Assembly: GCA_016191165.1 (NCBI GenBank)
Contig: JACPPF010000135.1
Location: 1 to 57,104 of the forward strand
DNA length: 57,104 nt
Source of the DNA: Planctomycetota bacterium
Lineage (GTDB): Bacteria > Planctomycetota > Planctomycetia > Gemmatales > Gemmataceae
Direction of reading: 5' to 3'
Both the position numbers and the translations under genes were made by a program. Every line of letters starts with the position of its first letter. Positions within the stretch are counted from its first letter, which is position 1. Shown one piece after another: positions 27,780 to 36,900 of the stretch. Below the pieces are notes generated by a model, which was not told the origin of the DNA, did no database searches, and saw only the letters and a program-made list of their open reading frames with translations.

Positions 27780-28535
27780 TCACGGTTTCGGCAACGTCAC
27801 CACGACATAGCGGCAATAACGTTGCCAGCTGGGCAATTGACCAAGCAGAATATCATCACACCAGCCGAGCATGGACACCACGCGCCCTTGTCTGACCAGG
27901 CGTCCCAGCATCGACAACAGCTGATAGCCGCGTGCTTGCAAGTCGGGAAAGACCGTGCACAATTGCCGAAGGTCGGAGGGGCGCCAGGGCATTTCGCCAT
28001 CGGTCCGATTTTTTCCTGGATAGGGCAACCGTTGACGCGCCCAGCCAAGCCAGCGGTTCCCGCCCCAGGGCTCACAGAAGACGGCCACACCCCCCGGCGC
28101 CAGGACGCGTTCGATCTCCTCGGCGGCGCGGCCCAGATCAAGGTGATGCAAAATCGCGTTGCCCCAAATGCGATCAAATGACCCATCTGCAAACGGCAAT
28201 CGCTCGCCATCGCAGATGGCAAATCGAACGGCGACGCCGTTGCGTTCAGCCCGGGTGCGCGCCTCGCGCAGATAGCCGAACGAAAGGTCGCACGCTGTCA
28301 CGAGAGCGCCGCGCCGCGCCAGCACGACCGACGCCATGCCATGCCCGCAACCAAGATCGAGCACGTGCTTTCCCTTCACGTCGCCGAGCTTGTCGAATGC
28401 GGGCTCGATCCAGGTTTCGTGCCGGAGATATGCCGCATCGTCAAAGCGATATTCGTGCGGCTGCAAAGCGCGTGCGCGATGAGCCGCTTGCAAATCGTGA
28501 AATCGGCGTTCGTCCCGCAACCGCGCCTGCGACAT
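27780..28535 (-). CDS. class I SAM-dependent methyltransferase
   Basis: The 251-residue protein has the class I Rossmann signature VLDLGCGHGMASVVLARRG (motif I, SAM binding), an acidic strand TACDLS, CDGERLPFADGSFDRIWG (motif II/III) and ILHHLDL, followed by EIERVLAPGGVAVFCEPWG. This pattern resembles UbiE/SmtA-type small-molecule methyltransferases; the acceptor is not predictable. The start ATG at 28535 (MSQARL) is chosen for GGAGGGA seven bases upstream, rather than the ATG at 28556. It is divergent from the nitrilase-family gene, sharing a 90-base promoter region. Confidence 0.88.
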   Translation of the reverse strand: MSQARLRDERRFHDLQAAHRARALQPHEYRFDDAAYLRHETWIEPAFDKLGDVKGKHVLDLGCGHGMASVVLARRGALVTACDLSFGYLREARTRAERNGVAVRFAICDGERLPFADGSFDRIWGNAILHHLDLGRAAEEIERVLAPGGVAVFCEPWGGNRWLGWARQRLPYPGKNRTDGEMPWRPSDLRQLCTVFPDLQARGYQLLSMLGRLVRQGRVVSMLGWCDDILLGQLPSWQRYCRYVVVTLPKP

Positions 28536-28565
28536 GACGGCTCCCTCCGTGGTCATTCGGAATAG

Positions 28566-28571
28566 TATAAT
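28566..28571 (+). promoter_or_regulatory. candidate -10 box of divergent promoter
   Basis: TATAAT on the plus strand overlaps ATTATACT on the minus strand, so one AT-rich core could serve both the methyltransferase gene and the nitrilase-family gene. No good -35 box is evident, so this is only a candidate. Confidence 0.3.
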
Positions 28572-28624
28572 CGGGAAGCCCGCTGGTGAGCAACGCGAGC
28601 CTGCGGGATACCGAGGGGGGGAAC

Positions 28625-29458
28625 ATGGCAAGCCGGAAAATCGCCACCGTGCAGATGAACGTCGCTTTCGCAGATCGGGCGAGAAACCTGAACGCGATCC
28701 GCGCCCACTTGCGTGAAGCCGCGTCGAACGGCGCGAAGCTCGTCATCTTTCCGGAATGTGCTCTGTCGGGCTATTGCTTTGAAAGCGTGGCGGAAGCGAT
28801 CCCGCACGCGGAACCAGTCCCCGGCCCCAGCACCACGACGCTTGCCGACGACTGTGCGACGCTCGGCATTGCCACGGTCGTCGGGTTGCTCGAAACTTCG
28901 GGCGACCGCCTCTTCAACGTGTGCGTTTTGATCGGCCCGTCCGGCATCATCGCGACGTATCGCAAAATTCACCTTCCCTTCCTCGGCGTCGATCGCTTCA
29001 CCACGCCCGGCGATCAGCCGTTCGCAGTCCATGATCTGGGCAGCCTCAAGGTGGGCATGAATATTTGCTACGATGGCAGCTTCCCGGAATCGGCCCGTTG
29101 CCTGATGCTGCTCGGCGCCGACCTCATCGTGCTGCCGACCAACTGGCCAACCGGCGCCATCACCACCGCCAGGACCCTCATTCCCGCCCGGGCCCTGGAG
29201 AACCACGTCTACTATGCCGCGTGCAATCGGGTCGGCACGGAGCGCGGCTTCAATTTCATCGGCATGAGCCGCATCCTCGGTTGCCGCGGCGAGTTCCTGG
29301 CGGTTTCGGAAAATGACGAGCCGACGATTCTGTATGCGGAGATCGAGCCGGAGAAGGCACGCGATAAGCACCTGGTGAACATGCCCGGCAAATACGAACT
29401 TCACCGCACGCGCGATCGCCGGCCGGAGATGTACGCCCCCATCACCAGGCCCGTTTAG
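28625..29458 (+). CDS. carbon-nitrogen hydrolase (nitrilase superfamily)
   Basis: The 277-residue protein has the full catalytic triad of the superfamily: E44 in FPECALSGY, K114 in YRKIHLPFLG and C148 in GMNICYDGSFPES. The cytoplasmic enzyme would hydrolyse an amide or nitrile C-N bond; members of this branch include omega-amidase and carbamoylputrescine amidase-like enzymes, and the exact substrate is open. The ATG at 28625 follows GAGGGGGGGAAC and is preferred over 28586. A short hairpin follows the stop. Confidence 0.9.
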   Translation: MASRKIATVQMNVAFADRARNLNAIRAHLREAASNGAKLVIFPECALSGYCFESVAEAIPHAEPVPGPSTTTLADDCATLGIATVVGLLETSGDRLFNVCVLIGPSGIIATYRKIHLPFLGVDRFTTPGDQPFAVHDLGSLKVGMNICYDGSFPESARCLMLLGADLIVLPTNWPTGAITTARTLIPARALENHVYYAACNRVGTERGFNFIGMSRILGCRGEFLAVSENDEPTILYAEIEPEKARDKHLVNMPGKYELHRTRDRRPEMYAPITRPV

Positions 29459-29459
29459 C

Positions 29460-29478
29460 CGCTCGCCTTTGGCGAGCG
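29460..29478 (+). terminator. short hairpin after nitrilase gene
   Basis: CGCTCGCC-TTT-GGCGAGCG is a perfect 8-bp stem beginning two bases after the stop codon. There is no U-tract, so terminator function is a guess. Confidence 0.4.
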
Positions 29479-29605
29479 TGTCAGCGACGATATGATAGTG
29501 GCATGAGCGACTTCAAACCTTGCTCTCCGTAAAACAATACCGCACAACCCGCAGGTTCGCTGCGCTCACCCGCGGGCTTCTTGAGCACGCACGGAGTCAA
29601 CCATC

Positions 29606-31351
29606 ATGGCCGATAAAGAAACTACTCCCCCCGCTGACGTGGGGGGCTCGTCAAACGCGGGCGGTTCGCTGAACTTCATCCACCAGATCATCGAGGAAGA
29701 CAACAAGACCGGCCGCTTCGAGGGCCGAGTCTGCACGCGCTTCCCGCCCGAACCCAATGGCTACCTGCACATCGGCCATGCCAAGTCGATCTGCCTGAAC
29801 TTCGGCACCGCCAGGAAGTACGGCGGCACGTGCAACCTGCGCTTCGATGACACCAACCCCGAGAAGGAAGAGCAGGAGTACGTCGATTCCATCATGAACG
29901 ACGTCCGCTGGCTGTTAGCCGGAAGCGCAAGCGACGGAAAACCCGACCCCTGGGATGGCCTGTTCTACGCGTCCGACTATTTCGATCAGCTCTACGAATG
30001 GGCCGTCGCCCTCACCAAGAAGGGCAAGGCCTACGTCTGCGATCTGACGCCCGACCAGGTTCGCGAAACGCGGGGCACGCCGAACAAGGCCGGCGAGAAT
30101 AGCCCGTTCCGCGATCGCTCCGTCGAGGAAAACCTCAAGCTCCTCGAAGGCATGAAGAATGGCGAATTCCCCGATGGCGCGCGCACGCTGCGAGCGAAAA
30201 TCGACATGGCGTCCCCCAACATCAACCTGCGCGACCCGGTCATGTATCGCATTTTGCGGGCCACTCATCACCGCACGGGCGACCAGTGGTGCATCTACGC
30301 CATGTACGATTACGCGCATGGCCAAAGCGACTCGATCGAAAAGATTACCCATTCGATCTGCACGCTCGAATTCGAGCACCACCGACCGCTTTACGAATGG
30401 TTCATCAAGGAACTCGGCATCCATGCTCCCCAGCAGATCGAGTTCGCGAGGCTCAATCTCACCTACACGATCATGAGCAAACGCAAACTGCTCAGGCTCG
30501 TCAAGGACAACCACGTCAGCGGCTGGGACGACCCGCGCATGCCGACAATCAGCGGCCTGCGCCGCCGCGGCTACACGCCGGAATCGATACGCGCGTTTTG
30601 CGAGCGCATCGGCGTCTCCAAATATGAAGGCACCATCGAGATGGCCTGGCTGGAGGACGCCCTGCGTGCCGACTTGAACAAGAAAGCCCAACGCCGCATG
30701 GCCGTCTTGCGGCCACTCAAGGTCGTGATTGACAACTATCCCGAAACGCAGATCGAAGAGTTGGACGCCGTCAACAATCCCGAGTATCCTTCCGCCGGCA
30801 CGCGCAAGGTGCCCTTCAGTCGTGAGTTGTATATCGAGCACACCGACTTCCACGAGAATCCGCCGAAGGGCTATTTCCGTCTCGCGCCGGGCAAGGAAGT
30901 TCGCCTGCGCTGGGCCTACTTCCTCAAATGCGAAAAAATCATCAAGGACGACGCGGGCAACGTCATTGAGCTACGCTGCACCTACGACCCCACGACCAAG
31001 GGCGGCAACGCACCCGATGGCCGAAAGGTCAAGGGGACTATCCACTGGGTCAGCGCCCATCATGCGGTCCCCGCGGAAGTGCGGCTCTACGACCACCTGT
31101 GCAAGGTGCCATTCCCGGAGGACGTTCCCGAGGGCCAGGACTTCCTCGTCAATCTCAATCCGAATTCACTGGAGGTGGTGACCGCGATGCTGGAGCCAAA
31201 TCTGATGAACGCGGCCATCGGCAGCAGTTATCAGTTTGAACGCCTCGGCTATTTCAACGTCGACAAGGATTCCGCCGCGGGCAAGCTGGTCCTCAACCGC
31301 GCGGTGACGCTGGCGGATACCTGGGCGAAGATTGAGAAGAAGGGGAAGTGA
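29606..31351 (+). CDS. glnS: glutaminyl-tRNA synthetase
   Basis: Charges tRNA-Gln with glutamine in the cytoplasm. The 581-residue class I synthetase has the HIGH signature at 55-58 ([15 protein letters not shown]) and the KMSKS-like loop TIMSKRKL near residue 289, followed by the C-terminal anticodon-binding beta-barrels ([15 protein letters not shown]). Members usually have about 550 residues; extra residues [16 protein letters not shown] (around 103-118) stand where homologues have a shorter loop before YASDYF. The coding DNA there (TTAGCCGGAAGCGCAAGCGA) looks like a dispersed repeat. The ATG at 29606 has GGAG upstream. Confidence 0.95.
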   Translation: MADKETTPPADVGGSSNAGGSLNFIHQIIEEDNKTGRFEGRVCTRFPPEPNGYLHIGHAKSICLNFGTARKYGGTCNLRFDDTNPEKEEQEYVDSIMNDVRWLLAGSASDGKPDPWDGLFYASDYFDQLYEWAVALTKKGKAYVCDLTPDQVRETRGTPNKAGENSPFRDRSVEENLKLLEGMKNGEFPDGARTLRAKIDMASPNINLRDPVMYRILRATHHRTGDQWCIYAMYDYAHGQSDSIEKITHSICTLEFEHHRPLYEWFIKELGIHAPQQIEFARLNLTYTIMSKRKLLRLVKDNHVSGWDDPRMPTISGLRRRGYTPESIRAFCERIGVSKYEGTIEMAWLEDALRADLNKKAQRRMAVLRPLKVVIDNYPETQIEELDAVNNPEYPSAGTRKVPFSRELYIEHTDFHENPPKGYFRLAPGKEVRLRWAYFLKCEKIIKDDAGNVIELRCTYDPTTKGGNAPDGRKVKGTIHWVSAHHAVPAEVRLYDHLCKVPFPEDVPEGQDFLVNLNPNSLEVVTAMLEPNLMNAAIGSSYQFERLGYFNVDKDSAAGKLVLNRAVTLADTWAKIEKKGK

Positions 31352-31381
31352 CCGTCAATTCACGGGAATAGCTGCGATCAT

Positions 31382-32560
31382 TCACTGTTTCTGTGCCGCC
31401 ACCACGCGCAGCAGTTCGCCGTCGCCCGGCGCCAGCGTGAAGCGTGCGATGGTTCCTTTGCCGGCCTGCTCCAACTTCACGGGCTCCCACTTGGCCGCGC
31501 GGCGATTCAACATTTCGAGCCCGGCGACCTCGGAAGTAAATCGCAACGCCAGCGTGCGGGCCTTGTCCACGGCGTGATTGACGGGCATGAGATACCGATT
31601 CTTCTGCTCATCGTGAAAAATGCTCACCAGGCACGAGTCGCCCTCGGGGCGCACCCAGGAGTTGGCGGGCGCCTTCTCGCCTCCCGTCGGCGGCAGGGGG
31701 TCGGTGTGATAGACGGCGTGGTTTCGCAATTTCAACAAGACCGGGCCGATCGCCTTCAACTCCTTCGCGACCGCTGACACCGTCGCCGCCTGCTCGGTGA
31801 TGCCGAACACCGGCTTGCCGTTCTCCAGCACGGCATTGCGGTTCTTGTCCATCTTGCACGTGACAAACCACGGCGGCCAAAAATGGAATGCCTGCACCCC
31901 ATACGCCAGCGCGCAGTACATCGATTGCCGAATCTGCGCGGGCGGATTGTTGGAACCCAGGCAGCGCATTTGCGGAATGTCGTGCTTGACGCTGAGGTCA
32001 CGAAACATTCGCAGGTAGAGAAAATACCGCTCCGGGTGGTTCTTGCGATACCAGTGATAGTGATAGTAATCCAGCACCATCGGCTTCACGACCTTGACGA
32101 ACTCCGGGAACTGGTTGTACTCGGCGCGATTGATGAACAGCGTCGGATGATTCGGGTCGGCCGCCTCGAATTGCCGGGCGATGTTCGCAAACCCGGGAAA
32201 CGCCCGGCTCGTACGGCGATCGGAAATGAAATACCCGAACACCGCGGGATCGTCCTTCAGCTTCGGCGCCGCCTTCAGCATCTTGCCGATGTCGATGCTG
32301 CCGAGCCTCACCATCAGCCCGGCCTTGCGGCACACGTCGAGTTTGTCCATCTCGGCCTCGACGCAGTTGAAGTGCTTGGAGACGGTGTATTTTGCGAGAT
32401 GTTCCTGAATCTCGGGCTGATTGGGGAAATCAGCGTAGACGATCACCATGATCGCGGGGAAGCGGTACTTGGGTTTCTTGTCGGGCTGAGTTGCGGTGGA
32501 ATAGGGCCCGATCGCAACCCAAAGCAAACAGACAGTCAAATTTGCACGTAGCAGTTTCAT
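31382..32560 (-). CDS. secreted protein of unknown function, glycosidase-like
   Basis: A 392-residue protein with a signal peptide (MKLLRANLTVCLLWVAIGPY) and a soluble body. The pattern of alternating strands and aromatic-rich segments, such as MVLDYYHYHWYRKNHPERYF, GYFISDRRTSRAFPGFANIA and a C-terminal beta-sandwich with PGDGELLRVV, resembles TIM-barrel glycoside hydrolases with a C-terminal all-beta domain. I do not recognise a named family and cannot assign catalytic residues. GGAGGG five bases before the ATG supports the start. It converges with glnS. Confidence 0.65.
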   Translation of the reverse strand: MKLLRANLTVCLLWVAIGPYSTATQPDKKPKYRFPAIMVIVYADFPNQPEIQEHLAKYTVSKHFNCVEAEMDKLDVCRKAGLMVRLGSIDIGKMLKAAPKLKDDPAVFGYFISDRRTSRAFPGFANIARQFEAADPNHPTLFINRAEYNQFPEFVKVVKPMVLDYYHYHWYRKNHPERYFLYLRMFRDLSVKHDIPQMRCLGSNNPPAQIRQSMYCALAYGVQAFHFWPPWFVTCKMDKNRNAVLENGKPVFGITEQAATVSAVAKELKAIGPVLLKLRNHAVYHTDPLPPTGGEKAPANSWVRPEGDSCLVSIFHDEQKNRYLMPVNHAVDKARTLALRFTSEVAGLEMLNRRAAKWEPVKLEQAGKGTIARFTLAPGDGELLRVVAAQKQ

Positions 32561-32645
32561 CTTTGCCCTCCGGTTTGTGCTGAAGGCACAATCCTACCCG
32601 ATCAGAAATGGGCACGCAATGATTTGGTCGCGCGAGTTTTTTTGC

Positions 32646-32670
32646 TTCCCTCTCCCTCTGGGAGAGGGGA
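32646..32670. repeat. dispersed CCCTCTCCC palindrome
   Basis: CCCTCTCCCTCTGGGAGAGG and its flanking bases form a near-perfect palindrome, matching 21 of 22 bases of the segment within parA at 55897-55919. It lies between divergent genes, so it is probably a mobile repeat rather than a terminator here. Confidence 0.65.
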
Positions 32671-32762
32671 GACCATGATGTTGCCGCAACCGAGCTTTCC
32701 CGATGGCCAGCGGCGCGGTACAAAGGACGAGAACAGGACTCCCTACTTCTCGGGGTTTCATC

Positions 32763-32867
32763 ATGTACCGCATCCTCGCAACCGTTTTGCTCCTCGCCTT
32801 CGCGCTGCCGTGCCACGCGCAGCAAAAGCCGAACACGCTGACGCCGAAGGAAATCGCCGACGGTTGA
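32763..32867 (+). pseudogene. duplicated 5' end of the DUF1080 gene
   Basis: An ATG followed by 33 codons reproduces the signal peptide and first residues of the DUF1080 protein 796 bases downstream (RILATVLLLAFALPCHAQ..., up to EIADG), then stops at TGA. Nucleotide identity to 33565-33660 is about 95 of 96 bases; sequences outside the duplication differ. The two copies flank the small two-gene cassette at 32923-33527. Confidence 0.85.
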
Positions 32868-32880
32868 ATTCAGTCCGTGG

Positions 32881-32886
32881 TATAAT
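32881..32886 (+). promoter_or_regulatory. candidate -10 box for the two-gene cassette
   Basis: A perfect TATAAT lies 37 bases before the first cassette gene's ATG. The -35 region is poor, so the call is tentative. Confidence 0.35.
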
Positions 32887-32922
32887 GGCCACATCGTTTC
32901 CGATGGATTTCGAGGGACAGCC

Positions 32923-33222
32923 ATGTCCAGTTCGATGCAATCGACGCCGAGTCCCGTCAGTGTGTTTCAGGCGCAGTTTGGCATTCCGCCGGGCACGCAA
33001 GATCCCAGAGCCGAGTGCGCCCATTGGGAACGCTTGTGCGCGGAGCTTCTCGCCGAGCAACAGCGGCTGCGCGCGGAACTCGATCGAGCACGCCTTGAGA
33101 AAATCATTGCCGAAGAAACACCGGTCGCATCCATGAAAGAGATTTACGCCCAGGTGGATCGATCAACCTCGATTCAGGAAATCATTGCCGAGATGGAAAG
33201 GGAGTTGGAGCCCGAGAAATGA
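32923..33222 (+). CDS. small coiled-coil protein, antitoxin-like
   Basis: A 99-residue acidic protein with a predicted coiled coil (about residues 38-62: LLAEQQRLRAELDRARLEKI) and an acidic C-terminus (EIIAEMERELEPEK). It has no recognisable family. GAGGGAC upstream of the ATG supports the start. The stop overlaps the start of the next gene by four bases (ATGA), indicating translational coupling, a layout usual in toxin-antitoxin pairs. The antitoxin role is inference from size, charge and arrangement. Confidence 0.6.
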   Translation: MSSSMQSTPSPVSVFQAQFGIPPGTQDPRAECAHWERLCAELLAEQQRLRAELDRARLEKIIAEETPVASMKEIYAQVDRSTSIQEIIAEMERELEPEK

Positions 33223-33527
33223 ACGACCCGCCTCCGTCGTCCTACCGCCTGGATCACGCATCTGGTGTGCCAGTGCAAATCAATCAAATCAAGGTTGCCG
33301 CGAAGAGCGCGGGGAAACTTCGCCAATTCATTGACATCATGAAAGAGGCCGTCTCTCGTCTGGAAACGGATCCGCACGGCTGGGGCGATCCGGAATATCG
33401 CTCAAAAGCCGTGGACGCGGTGGTTTGTCACGGTCTAATCCGTCCCGTGGTATTCCATTACGTGATCTACGAAGCTATTCACGCGGTGGTCATCTTGAAC
33501 GTGAAGATGTATACCGCTTTCGATTGA
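33219..33527 (+). CDS. small basic protein, toxin-like partner
   Basis: A 102-residue protein. The C-terminal half (LIRPVVFHYVIYEAIHAVVI, then LNVKMY) has the alternating strands at the end of RelE/ParE-type toxins, where a final beta-hairpin follows a V-x-Y-x-Y/I pattern, but overall similarity is too weak for a family call. It is translationally coupled (ATGA) to the acidic coiled-coil gene upstream. The pair lies between two copies of the DUF1080 gene's 5' end. Confidence 0.55.
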   Translation: MNDPPPSSYRLDHASGVPVQINQIKVAAKSAGKLRQFIDIMKEAVSRLETDPHGWGDPEYRSKAVDAVVCHGLIRPVVFHYVIYEAIHAVVILNVKMYTAFD

Positions 33528-33558
33528 CCTTTGCGATCCTATTTAGGGAGTCCCAGCC

Positions 33559-34716
33559 ATGCCACGCATCCTCGCAACCGTTTTACTCCTCGCCTTCGCG
33601 CTGCCGTGCCACGCGCAGCAAAAGCCGAACACGCTGACGCCGAAGGAAATCGCCGACGGCTGGATTCTGCTGTTCGATGGGGAGACGACGTTTGGGTGGC
33701 GGCATGGTTTGCTTAACCCCAACGGTAGGCTTGAAGTGTCCAACGGCGTTCTCCAGACGCAATTCGTTTTCAGTTTGACGACCAGGGCGGCTTTTCCTGA
33801 ATTCGAGTTACACGCGGATTATCAAGGCCAGGCCGTAAGCGGACCGAAAATTGCACTGGGCTTGCGCAGCGCACGGAATAGCTCGACGTATTTTCAGCGT
33901 GATTTGGGGGATGTTGAGGCATGGACGTCGGTCGTACTTCATGTGAAGCCAGGCATGATTGACATGAGGATTCCAAAGGCCAGGGAATATGTTAGCAAAC
34001 TTCTGGACAAGAATGCACTACCGGCGCATATCTTCTTTTACCCGCCACCCAGGGGAATGCAGCTCCGCAACGTGAAATTGCACCCTCTCAACATGAAGCC
34101 GCTTTTCAACGGCAAGGACCTCACCGGCTGGAATATCTTTCCCAACAAGAAATCGAAGTTCAACGTCAAGGACGGCGCCATCCACCTCAAAGACGGCCCG
34201 GGCGACCTGCAAACCCTCAGCAAATACAAGGATTTTATCCTGCAGCTCGAATGCAAGTCCAACGGCAAGCATCTCAACAGCGGCATCTTCTTTCGTTGCC
34301 GCGATAACGAATACCAGAACGGCTACGAGGCCCAGATTCGCAATGAGTTCACCGCCAAGCCGACGCAGAAATATCTGATCGAGGAATACGATCCGAAGAC
34401 TCACAAGCTGATCGGCAAAAAGGAACAGTTCTTCACGGCTGTCGATTGGGGCACCGGCGCGATCTATCGCCGACAACCCGCGCGCAAGGCGATGTCGAAG
34501 GATGGCGAGTGGTTCACGATGACGATCGTCGCCCACGGCAACCACTTCGCGACCTGGGTCAACGGCGTGCAAGTCACCGACTGGACCGACAACCGCCCCA
34601 AAAGCGACAACGCCCGCAAAGGCTGCTGCTTGAACGCGGGGCACATCAGCATCCAGGGGCACGATCCGACGACGGATCTGAGCTTTCGCAATATCAGGAT
34701 TGCCGAATTGAAATGA
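33559..34716 (+). CDS. secreted DUF1080 (3-keto-disaccharide hydrolase-like) protein
   Basis: A 385-residue exported protein. The signal peptide MPRILATVLLLAFALPCHAQ is followed by a degenerate first LamG-like region (residues 34-175) and a canonical DUF1080 domain (180-385): PLFNGKDLTGWNIFP, LNSGIFFRCRDNEYQNGYEA and a final strand LSFRNIRIAELK. Members are found in planctomycetes and verrucomicrobia, where they act on sugars or polysaccharides; the specific substrate here is not known. AGGGAG precedes the ATG. The first 34 codons are duplicated at 32763. Confidence 0.88.
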   Translation: MPRILATVLLLAFALPCHAQQKPNTLTPKEIADGWILLFDGETTFGWRHGLLNPNGRLEVSNGVLQTQFVFSLTTRAAFPEFELHADYQGQAVSGPKIALGLRSARNSSTYFQRDLGDVEAWTSVVLHVKPGMIDMRIPKAREYVSKLLDKNALPAHIFFYPPPRGMQLRNVKLHPLNMKPLFNGKDLTGWNIFPNKKSKFNVKDGAIHLKDGPGDLQTLSKYKDFILQLECKSNGKHLNSGIFFRCRDNEYQNGYEAQIRNEFTAKPTQKYLIEEYDPKTHKLIGKKEQFFTAVDWGTGAIYRRQPARKAMSKDGEWFTMTIVAHGNHFATWVNGVQVTDWTDNRPKSDNARKGCCLNAGHISIQGHDPTTDLSFRNIRIAELK

Positions 34717-34724
34717 CTGGTTGA

Positions 34725-34762
34725 CGTTTAGCGCTCGCATGGCGCCGCGCGAGGGCTAAACG
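34725..34762. terminator. TTTAGCG palindrome between convergent genes
   Basis: CGTTTAGCGCTCGC pairs imperfectly with GCGCGAGGGCTAAACG around a GGCGCC centre, in the 52 bases between two convergent stop codons. It is a member of the window's GGCGCC palindrome family and probably ends both transcripts. Confidence 0.6.
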
Positions 34763-34768
34763 CAAGCC

Positions 34769-35386
34769 TCAAGCATCCATGTCGTAGGCAACCTTCAACC
34801 AGCGCTTCACCTCGTCGTCGATCTCAGCCATCGACGTGATCGGAATGCGATGGGTGATGCGGTCCTTCTTGGCGAATCCGCCGGTGTCAAGCAAGCGGCC
34901 CTTGACCTTGGTGTCCTTGAGCGCGAAGCCCATGTCGATGCGCGTATTCGTCGTCGGCTTGATCTGGGCGAAGACGTGATGGCGATAGAGCGGGACGATC
35001 GTCTTGCACGGGCATGCCTTCACGTCCTTCGCCAGGCCAAGGCACATTTTCAAAATTGTATCGTAGATCGGCTTGAGCCCGGCTTTCTTGCCGGCGAACA
35101 TTTCTTGCACATAAACCTCGGCCTGCTTGAGGTAGACCTCCGGGGAATCGTCCCATGTGGCGATACCAAGCGAGCGCTGAGCGAGCCACGACGCGGTGTT
35201 CGAGCCGAAGTTGTGTGTCGCCTTGAGCCAGGCCCGGCGTTCGGCCTCGCTTGCGGGAGCATCCGTCTCGATGACCTTCATCCATTCGTCCAGAGAGCGG
35301 CCGGTTTTTGCTTTCAGGTCGGCGATCCATTTCTGGACCATCTCGACGCCGGGGTGGACGCTGTAGAGGGTTTTTCGTTTGGGCAT
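34769..35386 (-). CDS. DUF4287 and DUF5655 domain protein
   Basis: The 205-residue protein combines an N-terminal DUF4287 segment (SLDEWMKVIE, HNFGSNTASWLAQ, residues 29-72) with a C-terminal DUF5655 domain (about 85-205: YVQEMFAGKKAGLKPIYDTI, RIPITSMAEIDDEV). Both are widespread domains of unknown biochemical role. The ATG at 35386 is chosen by homology to the domain's usual beginning; the longer frame to 35992 lies inside der. No strong ribosome binding site is visible. REP palindromes flank both ends of the gene. Confidence 0.82.
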   Translation of the reverse strand: MPKRKTLYSVHPGVEMVQKWIADLKAKTGRSLDEWMKVIETDAPASEAERRAWLKATHNFGSNTASWLAQRSLGIATWDDSPEVYLKQAEVYVQEMFAGKKAGLKPIYDTILKMCLGLAKDVKACPCKTIVPLYRHHVFAQIKPTTNTRIDMGFALKDTKVKGRLLDTGGFAKKDRITHRIPITSMAEIDDEVKRWLKVAYDMDA

Positions 35387-35403
35387 GGCACGGATTCCAT
35401 TTG

Positions 35404-35457
35404 CCGCTTGCGGCGTGGCGTTCGCGCGGCGCCATGCGAGCGCTAAACGCAAGCGGC
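35404..35457. repeat. GGCGCC-family palindrome with CGCTTGCGG ends
   Basis: CCGCTTGCGG at the left and CGCAAGCGG at the right pair across an inner GCGTTCGCGCGGCGCC unit and its partner GAGCGCTAAACG. It fills the gap between der and the DUF4287 gene and directly abuts the der stop codon. Confidence 0.65.
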
Positions 35458-36888
35458 TTACACATCGTCCCACAACTCGCCGACTTCCTTGGCTTTCTTC
35501 TTCGTGGCCCGCGCACGCGAAATCCGCTTCGGCTTCGTTGCCGGCTCCGCGACCGGCTCTTCCGGCGCCTGGGACTTCAGCCGCAGGTATAACTTGATCG
35601 GCACATCGGGAAAACGGAAATGATCGCGCAACGTCTTCAGCAGGTAACGCCGATAGGTCGGATCGAACAGGCCGGGCCCATTCGTGAACAACACAATCGT
35701 CGGCGGCAGGATCGCGACCTGCGTGGCGTAATAAACCTTGGGCAGGCGGTTCTGCCTGACCGCGGGAGACTGATCGAGCATCGCCTGCTGGATGACGCGA
35801 TTGAGGTCGCCGGTGCCGACGCGCGTACCCGCCTGCTTGTGCAGATTCTGGGCCAGGTCGAGCAATTGCTGAACGTTCTTGCCTTCCTTGGCCGTGACGA
35901 AGGCGATGGGCACAAAATCGAGGCTGGGGAACGTCTTGTGGACGTAGTCGCCGAACTCGCCGGTTACGATTTTGTCCTTTAAGAGATCCCACTTATTCAC
36001 GACGAAGATCGCCGGCTTGAAGTTTTCGAGCACGTAGCCAGCGAGTTGCTTGTCCACCATGCTGACTGGCTTGGCGGCGTCGAGGAAGTGCATGACGACA
36101 TCGGCCCGGCGGATCGAGCGTTCGGCGCGGGCGAGGCTATAAAACTCCACGTCGCTGCGCAGGCTGCCGCGGTTGCGCACGCCGGCGGTGTCGATCGCGA
36201 GGATGGTCTTGCCGTCTTTCTCGAAGCGGACATCCACGCTGTCGCGCGTCGTCCCCTCGACCTCGCTGACGATGGTGCGTTCTTCCTGGGCCAGGCAATT
36301 GATGAACGTGCTCTTGCCGGTATTGCGCTTGCCGACGATGGCGAGCTTGATTGCGGACTCTACTTCCTTGGCGGGGGCGTCCCAGTCCGCGGGCGGAAGC
36401 AGCTTGAGAATGCGCTTGAGCAACGCGTCCTTGCCGCGCTTTTGCTTGGCGCTGACGCAGACGACTTCGCCAAGGCCGAGCTTGTAGAACTCGCCGACTT
36501 GTTCTTCCTGATGCGGCGAATCGCACTTGTTGGCGACCAGCAGGACGGGCTTATCCAGCCCGCGCAGGCGGCGCGTGACTTCATCGTCCAGTGGCACCGG
36601 CCCCGTACGGACGTCGACGAGAAAGATGACAAGATCGGCGCGATCGATGGCAAATTGAATCTGGCGTTCGACATCGGCCGTGAGGTTGTCGATGTCCTCG
36701 ATCCCCATGCCGCCGGTGTCGGTCAATTCGAGGTAGCGGTCGCCGATGGGCACTGGCGCGGTGATGCGATCGCGCGTGACGCCAGGCGTTGGATCGACGA
36801 TGCTGATGCGCCGGCCCGCCAGCCAATTGAAGAGCGACGACTTGCCAACGTTGGGCCTGCCGACTATCGCCACCTGCGGAATCGCCAC
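35458..36888 (-). CDS. der: ribosome-assembly GTPase Der (EngA)
   Basis: A double GTPase needed for large ribosomal subunit assembly. The first G domain starts with GRPNVGKSS (P-loop) and carries DTGGMG (G3) and NKCD (G4); the second has GKRNTGKST, DTAGVR and NKWD; a KH-like C-terminal domain follows (FTNGPGLFDPTYRRYLLKTL). A basic tail rich in Arg and Lys ends the protein. I chose the GTG at 36888 (VAIPQVAIVG) because GAGGAG lies eight bases upstream; 476 residues fit the family. In the second P-loop, NTGKST replaces the usual NVGKSS, still a valid Walker A. Confidence 0.93.
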   Translation of the reverse strand: MAIPQVAIVGRPNVGKSSLFNWLAGRRISIVDPTPGVTRDRITAPVPIGDRYLELTDTGGMGIEDIDNLTADVERQIQFAIDRADLVIFLVDVRTGPVPLDDEVTRRLRGLDKPVLLVANKCDSPHQEEQVGEFYKLGLGEVVCVSAKQKRGKDALLKRILKLLPPADWDAPAKEVESAIKLAIVGKRNTGKSTFINCLAQEERTIVSEVEGTTRDSVDVRFEKDGKTILAIDTAGVRNRGSLRSDVEFYSLARAERSIRRADVVMHFLDAAKPVSMVDKQLAGYVLENFKPAIFVVNKWDLLKDKIVTGEFGDYVHKTFPSLDFVPIAFVTAKEGKNVQQLLDLAQNLHKQAGTRVGTGDLNRVIQQAMLDQSPAVRQNRLPKVYYATQVAILPPTIVLFTNGPGLFDPTYRRYLLKTLRDHFRFPDVPIKLYLRLKSQAPEEPVAEPATKPKRISRARATKKKAKEVGELWDDV

Positions 36889-36900
36889 GATGTTCACTCC

